A DNA stretch of 21,864 nt from contig JAJDEH010000334.1 in assembly GCA_029259935.1 (NCBI GenBank), forward strand, positions 1 through 21,864, given 5' to 3'. Position numbers and translations under genes: made by a program. The notes beneath the pieces are model-generated. The model worked only from the letters and a program-made list of their open reading frames with translations. It did no database searches and was not told where the DNA came from. The stretch comes from Planctomycetota bacterium. Lineage in GTDB: Bacteria; Planctomycetota; Planctomycetia; Pirellulales; Pirellulaceae. Positions within the stretch are counted from its first letter, which is position 1; each line of letters opens with the position of its first letter. This document shows, piece after piece, positions 7,847 to 16,304 of the stretch.

Positions 7847-8794
7847 CTATCGAATCACTGAGCCTTTTACACCTAGAAGCTGCGAGTTCGGGGCGGAGTT
7901 GCCGAACAGGTCAAACCGGTCGAATTGCCACACGACCTTTTTCGTTTTGGGTTCAATCTCGATCAGCAAAGGGTTGTCGGGGCCGGCGTGGCAGTTGCCA
8001 ATCACATAGTTGCCGTTGGGCAGAACTTCGATCGTCGTGACCCACGCCAAGGTGATGCCGGGCAGATCGTTTTGATGAATCTGAAATACGATCTTCTTCT
8101 CTGGAGTTACCTCTAAAACGCTGTGCCCGTTGCCCGTGGCGATCAACGTATTGCCGTTTGCCAGCCGGACGGCTCCAAACAGTTGATTGCCGAACGCTTC
8201 CGGACCATGTCCGCCCTTGGGCTGTTTGCCAAACAGAGGAACATGGAATTCCCAAACGACTTTTCCCGTCTCTCCGCTGTATTCACGAAGCGCCCCATCG
8301 GCTTCATGGCAGACAAGATAGTTACCATTCTTCAGTTTCCGCGCCAAACGCGTGTCCCGATGCGGGCTCGGGTGATCGACCTTCAATTTGATTTCTCGGT
8401 GGATCTTGCCGTCGCGGTCAATCTCGATGATGCGCGCCGGTCCCGACTCGGCAATCATGACGAAACCGTTGTCCAATGGCTGAAAGGCGTGAACTTCAAC
8501 CGGCTTGTCTTGGTTGCCGTTGGCGGAAGAAGCGTCGTACGACCAAACGATCTTCTTCGATTTGGGATCGATCTCAACGATCTTTCGCATTCGCTGCTGC
8601 ACCATGATGTGTCCATTGGGCAGCACATGCAGATCGTGAATTCCGCCCCATTTCATTTCCCATTCGACGTTTCCATCAACGTCGACAATGGCCAGCTTCC
8701 CGTTGCCCTGCATGACAACACGACGAGCCGCCTGGCAGTTGTGCAGCATTCCGGCGAAGACGATTAGAAATGGCAGCAATCGAAGAAGCGACAT
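7847..8794 (-). CDS. Secreted beta-propeller protein (PQQ/arylsulfotransferase-like)
   Basis: This encodes 315 residues with a signal peptide (MSLLRLLPFLIVFAGMLHNC, then QA). The mature part is built from repeated strands, each around an NG turn: LPNGHIMVQQ, LDNGFVMIAES, LKNGNYLVCHE, LANGNTLIATGNGH and LPNGNYVIGN. Each is followed by VxEIDP/VWSY-type strands, giving about six blades. The pattern fits PQQ-like or arylsulfotransferase-type propellers, though no catalytic residues can be assigned. The cysteine at residue 20 lies near the cleavage region, but a lipobox is not clear. GGAG (complement of 8801-8804) lies 6 bases before ATG 8794. The gene runs in the same direction as the large propeller protein, about 105 bases upstream of it, and both may handle the same extracellular material. 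Confidence 0.85.
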   Translation of the reverse strand: MSLLRLLPFLIVFAGMLHNCQAARRVVMQGNGKLAIVDVDGNVEWEMKWGGIHDLHVLPNGHIMVQQRMRKIVEIDPKSKKIVWSYDASSANGNQDKPVEVHAFQPLDNGFVMIAESGPARIIEIDRDGKIHREIKLKVDHPSPHRDTRLARKLKNGNYLVCHEADGALREYSGETGKVVWEFHVPLFGKQPKGGHGPEAFGNQLFGAVRLANGNTLIATGNGHSVLEVTPEKKIVFQIHQNDLPGITLAWVTTIEVLPNGNYVIGNCHAGPDNPLLIEIEPKTKKVVWQFDRFDLFGNSAPNSQLLGVKGSVIR

Positions 8795-8871
8795 TGGGGG
8801 CTCCGGGGGAATGGTAAGGCATGTAGTATTTTGGCGGTACGTTCTTAAAGTGGCATAGCCGCAACCAAATC

Positions 8872-9005
8872 CGAAATCCGAATCTCGAAATCCGAAACAA
8901 ACTCGAATTTCAAATGCTCAAATGACAGAAACGGCTAGACTCCACGTTTTGAACATTGGGAATTCTGGTTTTGAATTTGTTTAGGATTTCGAGATTCGGA
9001 TTTCG
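8872..9005. repeat. Long inverted-repeat element of the CGAAATCCGAATCTCG type
   Basis: Two 33-base arms at 8872-8904 and 8973-9005 are inverted copies with two mismatches, enclosing a 68-base centre. Each arm holds GAAATCCGAA-type sub-repeats. Sequence of this kind recurs in intergenic regions of planctomycete-like genomes, as far as I recall. The element lies between the propeller promoter region and the end of nagA, where it could form a large stem-loop in RNA or single-stranded DNA. It has no coding capacity. It may be a non-autonomous mobile element or a transcript-processing or termination structure. Confidence 0.75.
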
Positions 9006-9091
9006 AGTTTATCAAACATGCGCGCACGGCGCGCAGATGTTACAGAGTAAGACTCTAAGACGGAGGCTCGTTCCACTAGATTCATCGGTGC

Positions 9092-10285
9092 TTAGTTTGT
9101 GACCAGTGTTCCGTGGACGACTTCACCAGCCTTGATGGTGGCACGCACCGTCAAACTGCGTTGTTCACCTTCTTGCAAATCGAACAGCACGAAGTCGGCG
9201 ACCGCGTCTTTATCGAACCCGCCTGTCTCTGTTCCGATAATGGCGGCAGGCTTGGTCGTCGCCATTGCGACGGCCGCCTTGAGGTCGAGGCCGGCGTATT
9301 GCATCACATTGGCTACGCCAACGCCAATCGGCAGAGCGGCACCGGCTAAGTACTGTCGCTGGCCTGCGACGACGACTCGCCCGCCTTCAAGAATCTCGAC
9401 CGCGCCAATGCTTGTGTTTTCATATAGACCTGGCGGCATGCCGCCAAGCCCTACAATGTCGCTGACCAAGACACAATGATCGAGCGTTTTTCCCCGCACG
9501 AAGCATTTGACGACGGAAGCGGGCAGGTGATGTCCGTCGACGATCAGGCTGGCGGTTAGCCGGTCGTCGGCCAGTTGATCCCAAATGTAGTTGGGATGCC
9601 GGCGGATCGTGCCATGCGCGCCGTTGCCCAGGTGGGTACTCATGCAGGCCCCCGCGTCGACCGCCGCGCGTATTTGATCCGAGTTAGCCGCCGTATGCCC
9701 GATCGCGACCACCACGCCCGTGCCGGCAACATGGGAAATGAATTCCGGCGAGCCTTCGTACTCGGGCGACATGGTGAGAATGCGAATCCCGCCACCGGCC
9801 GCTTCCTGCAATCGCTGAAACTCATCCCAATCAGGTGGACGGCAATGTTCGCGCGGGTGCGCGCCTCGCGGTCCATCTTCGGGGCTAAAGTAGGGACCCT
9901 CCAGGTGAAAACCGGGAACCCGCGCGGCCACTTCGGGAATGGTCTCCCGAGCCGTGGCCAGCGTCTTCATGGTCGCGGCCAGCATTTCAAAACTGTGCGT
10001 TGTCGACGTCGGTAAATAGGCCGTCACCCCACAGGCGTCAAATGCCAGGCTGACTTCGGCGACTTTTTCCGGAGTCAAATCAAAATCATTAAATTCTTGT
10101 CCGCCGTATCCATTGACCTGAAGATCGACGAATCCCGGTGCGATCCAGGGGATCTCGCTGGCGGTTAGGTTTAGATCCGCGAGACGGACGGAACGCACTT
10201 CCACGACGCGTCCGTCTTCGACGGCGACGGACACAACATCGCCCTGATCATATCGTCGACCAAGGATGGCGGCGGGTGGGGACAT
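9092..10285 (-). CDS. nagA: N-acetylglucosamine-6-phosphate deacetylase-like amidohydrolase
   Basis: This encodes 397 residues from ATG 10285. NagA removes acetate from GlcNAc-6-phosphate in amino-sugar and cell-wall recycling. Family motifs are present in order: PGFVDLQVNGYGGQEFND (50-67), HLEGPYF (127-133) with the metal-binding Glu, GHTAANS (H197), THLGNGAHG (H218), DGHHLP (250-255), and VSD with the likely catalytic Asp276. E. coli NagA has THLYNAM where this protein has THLGNGAH, so it belongs to a distinct subgroup that may have altered sugar specificity. The open frame extends 78 codons further to GTG 10519, but that stretch looks non-coding and NagA homologues start near here. No clear Shine-Dalgarno sequence precedes 10285. 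The sugar substrate is an inference. Confidence 0.85.
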   Translation of the reverse strand: MSPPAAILGRRYDQGDVVSVAVEDGRVVEVRSVRLADLNLTASEIPWIAPGFVDLQVNGYGGQEFNDFDLTPEKVAEVSLAFDACGVTAYLPTSTTHSFEMLAATMKTLATARETIPEVAARVPGFHLEGPYFSPEDGPRGAHPREHCRPPDWDEFQRLQEAAGGGIRILTMSPEYEGSPEFISHVAGTGVVVAIGHTAANSDQIRAAVDAGACMSTHLGNGAHGTIRRHPNYIWDQLADDRLTASLIVDGHHLPASVVKCFVRGKTLDHCVLVSDIVGLGGMPPGLYENTSIGAVEILEGGRVVVAGQRQYLAGAALPIGVGVANVMQYAGLDLKAAVAMATTKPAAIIGTETGGFDKDAVADFVLFDLQEGEQRSLTVRATIKAGEVVHGTLVTN

Positions 10286-10540
10286 CAAATTCTCGAAATT
10301 ATTGGAAGCCTTACGGTTCGCGGCGGGTTTAGTGGCTTTGTAGCCAGCCGCATCAACCGGCGGGCTGGGAACAGTCGGTGTCACTCTATCGTATCTAGCA
10401 GAGGAAATCGAGCGAGCCGGCTGATTGGTCGCAAGCCGCCACCGCAGCCTCTGGCAGCGCTGCACCCTACCGAGACCGCATCGTGCACCATGCCTTGACG
10501 GGAATTCTGGAGCCACCACCTCCTTACCTTCGTTGCCGTT
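10286..10540 (-). other. Leader between the PPC gene and nagA, with an unusual ribosome-site-like sequence
   Basis: The nagA frame is open through most of this stretch, back to GTG 10519. On the minus strand TAAGGAGG (complement of 10521-10528) directly abuts that GTG, which is too close for normal initiation. The encoded segment (basic, with RSISSARYDRV) resembles no NagA N-terminus. It may be a long untranslated leader, a decayed upstream reading frame, or a true N-terminal extension. Without comparison these cannot be separated. Confidence 0.4.
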
Positions 10541-12994
10541 CTACTCGACGACCTCCAGGTTCAAGAAACAGCTTCCGTGAAACAGGGGTTCATCTTCGAG
10601 TACGCCGACGCCGTAGAGCCTGAGGAACGGCTGTTGTCCGAGCGGCGCGTCGTCGTTGGCGATAACTTGGATGGTGCCGCTTTCGGTCTGGCCAACGAAC
10701 GTCACGCCCCGTCCGCGCAGCCCGATAACCTGGGTTACTTTGCCCGGCGCGGCAAGCTCGGTGTGAATCTTATTGATAAAGCCGTTGACCCGGCGGGCCG
10801 AGTACTTGATCTGGACTACCTCGCCGCGCTTGATACGTTTTGGAGACAATCGGTCAATCTCGATTCGAAATGCGGGCGGGTGGACTTCGAATGTGACGAC
10901 GTCGCTGTGAACAACGACTGTTTCCGTCTTCCCTTTTGCCGCGGGCACGGTCGTTTCGCCGCGCACCGCCAAGCTATAACGTCCCACCGGCAAACTGGGC
11001 GGCAGGTAGAAGCTGATGTAACCCTTGTCGCTGCCGGGTTGAATGGTTGCCGTCTGATTGCTGATCAACTCGGGCAGGCCGACGCCGGTCAGATTAACCG
11101 CTGCTTGATGACCGGAATCGCTTCGCTGGACGTGAACCGCCACGTCCAGGACGCCACCCGGCGCGTGTCGCACCTTCAGTTCGCCATACGTTTGATGGTC
11201 TCGCGTCTCGTGGCCGTTGGCACTGATCCGGACGGGCGATTCGCCAGCAATCGCCAATGGGATTTCTGACGTCAGGCGTCCCCAACCGGTTGGCGAGCCA
11301 GCGTGAACTACGACGCCGCCCCGAACGGGCCGCTGACCCGCTGCCTTGGCCGTACCCACCAACGTCAACTCGCCAACGAATTCGGCAGCATCAGGGCCCG
11401 CGGAAATCACCAGCGGAGCGCGGTCGACTCCGGGTCCCAGCCAGACATCGGGACACTCAACGCCCTCGGGCAGATCCTGGGCCGAAACTCGTATCGACCC
11501 GGTAAGGCCGCGACGGCGCAGCGCGATGACGTCAACAAGAGTTCGACCGCCGCGATTCACATTCACACCCGCCGGGTCGCCGCGATGCGGCACGACCGCC
11601 AAGCTAGAGTCCGGCTCTTCGCGGCGAATGCTCAGTCGATACGTTCGCCTCGGGTCGGCGTGCGAACCACCGGTCACGTTGCGAACGAGAATCAGATACC
11701 GCCCATCAGCCGGCACAAGCCAGCGGCCCGCCGGATCGAGATGATTCGTGGGAAACGGAATTCCACCGATGTTCCTAATTTCGTCGCCGAATTGAACCAG
11801 CTCTTCCTCGGCGCTGGCGTCGAGCACTCGCACGTCCAGGTCGGCCGGCGAATTAATCCGCTGCGCGAAACCTTCGATGTACAACACTTCGCCGCGTTTC
11901 GCCTGGACGGCATACCAGTCTTGTTCGTCGTTGGCGACAAGCTGCCCGCTCACTTCACACGGGAAGGCGAGACTCTTGGCCGCTTGAGGCGAATGATTAG
12001 CCGATTCGTCCGTCGATACGGGAACGTCGGTGACACCGATCAGCACTGGCGCGTGACTACCGGGCAGATGGTAAGCAAAACCTCGAATTTGCATTTGCGC
12101 GGGATGCAAGTGAACGGGCAAGGGCCACGCATCGCGGTTCATGTTAGCGGGAATGTCAACCTCGACGCGGTCGAAGGAACTTTCCGTGGGCACGTCCGCG
12201 GAACTTGCTTGGTGACTCTTCAGATTCCACCCATAGAGTGCCACTCGCGCCGATTTGCCTTGTTGTACGACGGGCGGAAACGCAAAGGCAACGCGTGGCC
12301 CGCTGTCGATTTCCAACCGGTAAAAGTGTTGGGCGCCGCCTGCATAAACTAGGTCATGAACTTTGACCACGTAAGCACCATCGGCCGGCACTCGAAAGTC
12401 GATCAGCGGATCAACACCAAAGTAGGCGCGACCGGATGCCAATCGTTGTCCCCGTTGGTCGAAAACCTCCAACACCGCTCGCAGTTGCGAATCGATTCGC
12501 TTGGCCAAGCATTCGATGACGACCCGTTGTCCTTGTCGCGCCTCGAAGCGGAAGCAATCCAAGTCGCCACGTTTTTCGATCCGGCCGTTGATCACGACAC
12601 CCAGCGGCACCGTCGCGGCGGATGGTGAATCTTCATTTGGCTCCACCTCCACCTGCTCGGGCCGATTGCCAATCACAAACGGTCTCGGCGAACTGAGGCC
12701 GTTGGCGCAGACAACTCGTAAGTCGTACTGCCCCAGCGGCGTATCGGGCGCGATTGTTGCGAGAAAGCGGTTCTTGCTGCCCTCGACCGCCGCGAAACGG
12801 ACACCGGGAGCGCTACAGCGCAGCGTCTTGATTTCACCCAGACCGCCGCCGGCAACGGTAACCTCGACGGCACTCCCAACGGAGCCCCCAGGCGGAAACA
12901 CCGAGGTCAGGACCGGGTTCGGAATCGCGGCCGAAACCGCACTGGCGATGACAGTGGCCAGGAAGCAGGCAGCCGCGCGGAGCGGATGTCGCAT
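10541..12994 (-). CDS. Secreted protein with pre-peptidase C-terminal (PPC) domains
   Basis: This encodes 817 residues from ATG 12994, which opens a clean signal peptide (MRHPLRAAACFLATVIASAV, then SAA). An IPT/TIG-like sandwich follows (about 25-110, VLTSVFPPGGSVGSAVEVTV). Two PPC-type domains come next, at about 116-230 (EVEPNEDSPSAATV, then DLDCFRFEARQGQRV) and 330-455 (DEQDWYAVQAKRGEVLYI). The rest is beta-rich Ig-like modules. No catalytic domain is visible. Such proteins are numerous in planctomycetes and are usually surface or periplasmic; the role is unknown. The frame is open 56 codons further up to ATG 13162, which overlaps the TPR stop by four bases, but that stretch is not signal-like. 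The 12994 start lacks a Shine-Dalgarno sequence, so the start is not certain. Confidence 0.85.
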   Translation of the reverse strand: MRHPLRAAACFLATVIASAVSAAIPNPVLTSVFPPGGSVGSAVEVTVAGGGLGEIKTLRCSAPGVRFAAVEGSKNRFLATIAPDTPLGQYDLRVVCANGLSSPRPFVIGNRPEQVEVEPNEDSPSAATVPLGVVINGRIEKRGDLDCFRFEARQGQRVVIECLAKRIDSQLRAVLEVFDQRGQRLASGRAYFGVDPLIDFRVPADGAYVVKVHDLVYAGGAQHFYRLEIDSGPRVAFAFPPVVQQGKSARVALYGWNLKSHQASSADVPTESSFDRVEVDIPANMNRDAWPLPVHLHPAQMQIRGFAYHLPGSHAPVLIGVTDVPVSTDESANHSPQAAKSLAFPCEVSGQLVANDEQDWYAVQAKRGEVLYIEGFAQRINSPADLDVRVLDASAEEELVQFGDEIRNIGGIPFPTNHLDPAGRWLVPADGRYLILVRNVTGGSHADPRRTYRLSIRREEPDSSLAVVPHRGDPAGVNVNRGGRTLVDVIALRRRGLTGSIRVSAQDLPEGVECPDVWLGPGVDRAPLVISAGPDAAEFVGELTLVGTAKAAGQRPVRGGVVVHAGSPTGWGRLTSEIPLAIAGESPVRISANGHETRDHQTYGELKVRHAPGGVLDVAVHVQRSDSGHQAAVNLTGVGLPELISNQTATIQPGSDKGYISFYLPPSLPVGRYSLAVRGETTVPAAKGKTETVVVHSDVVTFEVHPPAFRIEIDRLSPKRIKRGEVVQIKYSARRVNGFINKIHTELAAPGKVTQVIGLRGRGVTFVGQTESGTIQVIANDDAPLGQQPFLRLYGVGVLEDEPLFHGSCFLNLEVVE

Positions 12995-13158
12995 TGCTAG
13001 AAAGCGATCGCTGGAGCCACTCAACTTCAGGGATGTAGAGTAGTTGGTAATCTGTTGCATGGCGTCTGTAATCGAATGTGGAAATTGACTACGCCCCCGC
13101 TGGAATCGGGAAGTACGTCTAGCGTGTCCTTGTGGTAAGAAACCTGTGCATCGCAAGT

Positions 13159-13902
13159 TCATTCGTATTTTGAGTTTGCCAGCTTCGAGTCAAGTTGAAT
13201 CGCACGAGAGCGATCGCTATCGGCTTCGTCAAGTCGCCCCAGCTTGAACGAGCAGTACCCACGGCCAAAATAAAAAGTCCCCTCGTTGGGAGCTAATCGA
13301 ATTGCCCTTTCAAATTCTCTTAAAGCGTCTTCATATCGCCCTAACTCGAAATAGGCTCTACCTCGACCGCCAATGGAAATCACATGAGGTGGATTCAATT
13401 CAATCGCTCGCTGGTAGTCCTTCAATGCCTCCTCGAATCTCCTCAGCTCACCATAGATTTCTGCGCGGTGGTAGTAGGTTAGACTATCGTCGGGCCGCAA
13501 CTCAATGACCCTATTAAGATCAACCAGCGAGCGTTCGTATTTGCCCAACTTGATCAATGCATTTGCCCGAATAATATGGCTTTGCACGTCATTTTGAATT
13601 CGGTCAATCGATTGGGTTGCATCTTGGATTGCAAGATTCCATTTTCCAGCGGAATAGTGAGCAACGGCGCGTTGCCCATAAACGGCTGCCAACTCGTCGT
13701 CGCTCGCAATTTTCAACGCGTTGGATAGGTCTTGTATCGCTCTATTGTAATCTCCCTCTTCCAAGCTGCGGGCAGCGCGAGAACGAAACTCGCCGGCGTT
13801 TCTAGGTTCGAGCAAAACGCGAACCGCTATTAGGGCGACTCCCGTTGCAATGGCGAGTGCTGTGACGACGATCAAGAGAGTGCGGAGACTAAACCTTCTC
13901 AT
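13159..13902 (-). CDS. Membrane-anchored tetratricopeptide-repeat protein
   Basis: This encodes 247 residues from ATG 13902. It opens with MRRFSLRTLLIVVTALAIAT, an N-terminal anchor helix (about 5-26) typical of planctomycete membrane proteins. From about residue 37 there are roughly six TPR units of 34 residues, for example SLEEGDYNRAIQDLSNALKI, KLGKYERSLVDLNRVIELRP, ELRRFEEALKDYQRAIELNP, ELGRYEDALREFERAIRLAP and KLGRLDEADSDRSRAIQLDS. TPR repeats form a scaffold for protein contacts, so this protein probably presents a docking surface at the membrane. An open extension to TTG/ATG 13974 exists but adds residues before the anchor motif. The following gene in the same direction is the PPC protein, which may share a transcript. 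Confidence 0.85.
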   Translation of the reverse strand: MRRFSLRTLLIVVTALAIATGVALIAVRVLLEPRNAGEFRSRAARSLEEGDYNRAIQDLSNALKIASDDELAAVYGQRAVAHYSAGKWNLAIQDATQSIDRIQNDVQSHIIRANALIKLGKYERSLVDLNRVIELRPDDSLTYYHRAEIYGELRRFEEALKDYQRAIELNPPHVISIGGRGRAYFELGRYEDALREFERAIRLAPNEGTFYFGRGYCSFKLGRLDEADSDRSRAIQLDSKLANSKYE

Positions 13903-14171
13903 TTTTCTTACGAAACACATTTGGAAAGACAACTTCCGACCCTGAGGCAATACATCACTGCGTCTGCCTGTCACATTCCGATTGCTGATTGACTGATCCG
14001 AGATCTCACGGCGGAAAGACCATCATGCTGCGGCGGCCAGTCGCCACACAAACAGAATCAATTTGGTGATCGAAGATCGTAGGCGTAAGTAAGTTTGTAT
14101 TGCGAAACGCACCGGGCGTCGTTAACATCAACGTAGTTTGATGGATTCATCAGTATAAACGAGAAGCTCTT

Positions 14172-15590
14172 GTGTTACAGCACAATCCGAGATCGCAAAC
14201 GAGTCGACGACGTTTTCTCGAGTGCGGTTTGTTGGCAGGCGGCGCGACGTTGAGCTTGGCGGATGTTCTCCGTTTGCGAGCCGAGGCGGCGACTTCCGCA
14301 GCTAGCCAACCCGACACGGCGGTCATCCAAATCTGGCTCGGCGGCGGCCCCAGCCAATTCGAGACATTCGATCCCAAGCCCGACGCACCGGCTGAGTTTC
14401 GTGGTCCCTATTCGGCGATCTCAACGAAACTTCCGGGCGTGTTGTTTTGCGAGAAGCTGCCGAAGACGGCTCAAGTGATCGATCGAGCCGCGATCATTCG
14501 CACGGTGACGCATGCCACCAACGGGCACTTCGTCGGAGCGCACTGGTTGTCGACCGGCTATCCGGGGACCACCGGCGCGGTGACGCATCCTTCGTCGGGG
14601 GCGATCGCGTCGCGTTTTCGCGGCCCCAACAATCCGGGCTTACCCGCGTATGTATTGCTCTCCGAGGAGTTTACTCGCAACCCCGTCATCGCCGAGGTGA
14701 TGGGGTGCGGCCATTTAGGTGTAGCGCATTCGCCGTTCGTCACGAGACAAGATCCATTTCACAGCAATTTCGATCCCGCCAAAGTTGCCGCGGCGACGGC
14801 GAACTTGAAATTGGCCGACGGCGTGACGATCGACCGGACGGCCGACCGCAAGTCGTTGCTCACCGCACTGGATCGTTTGGAACGTAGAATCGACAGCGCC
14901 GGATCGCTGGAGGGGGTCGATCAATTCAACCGCACCGCAATGCGGATGATCACGACCGGCGAAGCCCGCGCGGCCTTTGATCTCAGCCGAGAACCACAAG
15001 CGACGCGCGAGAAATACGGCATGCACCGCTGGGGCCAAATGGGTTTGCTGGCCAGGCGGCTGGTCGAAGCCGGCGTAACGTTTGTCACGATGAACACCGC
15101 GCCCGATTCGCTCTGCTGGGACTGGCACCGGAACATTGTCAACGACGATCGTTCGGCCGATGGTTCCGACGGCCCCACGCGCGGCATGGACATTTCGGGC
15201 CCGCCCTTGGATCAAATGCTGGCGGCCCTTGTCACGGATTTGTATGAGCGTGGACTGGATCGCAAAGTATTGCTGGTGGTGTGGGGTGAGTTTGGCCGAA
15301 CGCCGCGCGTGAACAAAACGGGCGGACGCGATCATTGGGGTTCGCTGATGAGCATTCTGCTGGCCGGTGGTGGACTGAAGGTTGGACAAGTCATTGGCAC
15401 GTCGACAAGCAAAGGCGAAGTCCCGGCCAGCCGCCCCGTCTCGCCAACCGATGTGCTGGCGACGATCTATCGCCATCTGGGCATCAACCCGACCAATCAC
15501 ACCGTCACGCGAGAGGGCCGCCCCGTCCCCGTGCTGCCCGACGGCGAGCCCATCCGCGAGCTCCGCCAGCCCCTTGCGGGTGCCATGTGA
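14172..15590 (+). CDS. Tat-exported DUF1501 protein (first copy)
   Basis: This encodes 472 residues. A twin-arginine signal (SRRRFLECGLLAGGATLSLA, about 11-30) marks Tat export of a folded protein. DUF1501 proteins are sulfatase/alkaline-phosphatase-fold relatives abundant in planctomycetes. Family markers are IQIWLGGGPSQFETFDPKPD, AHWLSTGYPG, VTFVTMNTAPDSLCWDWHRN, VLLVVWGEFGRTPRVNKTGG and the RDHWGSLMSILLAGGG segment with Asp/His pairs. Function is not settled; enzyme activity is not proven for the family. The start is GTG 14172, supported by GAGAAG (14161-14166) five bases upstream. It is transcribed away from the TPR gene, across an intergenic region of about 270 bases (13903-14171) with no feature recognised. 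Confidence 0.9.
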   Translation: MLQHNPRSQTSRRRFLECGLLAGGATLSLADVLRLRAEAATSAASQPDTAVIQIWLGGGPSQFETFDPKPDAPAEFRGPYSAISTKLPGVLFCEKLPKTAQVIDRAAIIRTVTHATNGHFVGAHWLSTGYPGTTGAVTHPSSGAIASRFRGPNNPGLPAYVLLSEEFTRNPVIAEVMGCGHLGVAHSPFVTRQDPFHSNFDPAKVAAATANLKLADGVTIDRTADRKSLLTALDRLERRIDSAGSLEGVDQFNRTAMRMITTGEARAAFDLSREPQATREKYGMHRWGQMGLLARRLVEAGVTFVTMNTAPDSLCWDWHRNIVNDDRSADGSDGPTRGMDISGPPLDQMLAALVTDLYERGLDRKVLLVVWGEFGRTPRVNKTGGRDHWGSLMSILLAGGGLKVGQVIGTSTSKGEVPASRPVSPTDVLATIYRHLGINPTNHTVTREGRPVPVLPDGEPIRELRQPLAGAM

Positions 15591-15653
15591 CCAGAGTCAA
15601 TTGCTGCAAATGCCGGAGTTTTCGCGAACTAGCCGAATTGCCGCTTCCGCTTG

Positions 15654-15659
15654 TACAAT
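15654..15659 (+). promoter_or_regulatory. Candidate -10 box upstream of the HD gene
   Basis: TACAAT matches TATAAT at five of six positions and is 87 bases before ATG 15747. A TAGCCG sequence 18 bases upstream is only a weak -35. Together they may drive the HD-TorD-GH unit, since the preceding DUF1501 gene ends at 15590. Confidence 0.3.
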
Positions 15660-15746
15660 GAAATGAGACAGTGGTAATCACCTCCCGTTTTTCGCAAACT
15701 TCCGTCGAGATTGCCGAGAGTTCACCAATAGTAGACAAAGTGATTC

Positions 15747-16304
15747 ATGGACGATTTGATTCTTCGAGCGGCTCGACTGGCAAATCACTGGCACGCTGGC
15801 CAGCTACGAAAATATCGGCCTCAGCCCTATATCATTCACCCTTCCCGCGTGGCGGGCCGCGTGATGTTGCTTGACGATGTGACCGCCGACGAAGTCGCGG
15901 CCGCCTGGTTGCATGATGTTATCGAAGACACGCCTTGCACGGCCGATCTTCTTTTGCAGTCCGACATGCCGCGGCGCACCGTCGAGTTGGTGGTCGAATT
16001 GACGAACCCTTCCAAACAGGCTTCCGATTTGCCGCGCGCCGCTCGCAAGCAAATGGACCACGAGCATTTGAGCGGCATCAGCCATGAAGGAAAACGCATT
16101 AAGCTGCTCGATCGAATCGACAACTTACGCGATATCAAGGCCGCGGAACAAGGGTTTCAAAGTTTGTTCGCGGCCGAATCCGTGGAGCTGGCGGCTTGCT
16201 TGGCGGCGGTCGACGACGAGCTGTTGGAGGAATTTTATTGCGCGATCGAGGAACTGGGATTCGCCCGCGATCACCAAGATCCACGCACCAAGGTCAAGCC
16301 TTAG
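15747..16304 (+). CDS. SpoT/MESH1-like HD-domain phosphohydrolase
   Basis: This encodes 185 residues forming a single HD domain. Motifs match the (p)ppGpp hydrolase part of RelA/SpoT and the stand-alone MESH1 family: HWHAGQLRKYRPQPYIIHP (14-32, metal His31), AAAWLHDVIEDT (51-62, with His56-Asp57 and the conserved ED), and KLLDRIDNLRDI (119-130, Asp122). No synthetase, TGS or ACT domain follows, so it should hydrolyse, not make, an alarmone or another nucleotide such as NADPH or a ppGpp-like compound. The relation to MESH1 is from motif recognition. It is cytoplasmic. The stop at 16304 is immediately followed by the ATG of the TorD-type gene, so the two are co-transcribed. Confidence 0.83.
   Translation: MDDLILRAARLANHWHAGQLRKYRPQPYIIHPSRVAGRVMLLDDVTADEVAAAWLHDVIEDTPCTADLLLQSDMPRRTVELVVELTNPSKQASDLPRAARKQMDHEHLSGISHEGKRIKLLDRIDNLRDIKAAEQGFQSLFAAESVELAACLAAVDDELLEEFYCAIEELGFARDHQDPRTKVKP

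Noticed and set aside
11303..12352. 349-residue open frame on the plus strand
   Set aside because: It is antisense to the PPC-domain gene, and its sequence is Arg- and His-rich with no family pattern; it is the expected shadow of a GC-rich gene.
12501..13043. 180-residue open frame on the plus strand
   Set aside because: It is antisense to the start of the PPC gene and reads as compositional noise.
14715..15500. 261-residue open frame on the minus strand
   Set aside because: It is antisense to the first DUF1501 gene, whose family motifs are unambiguous.
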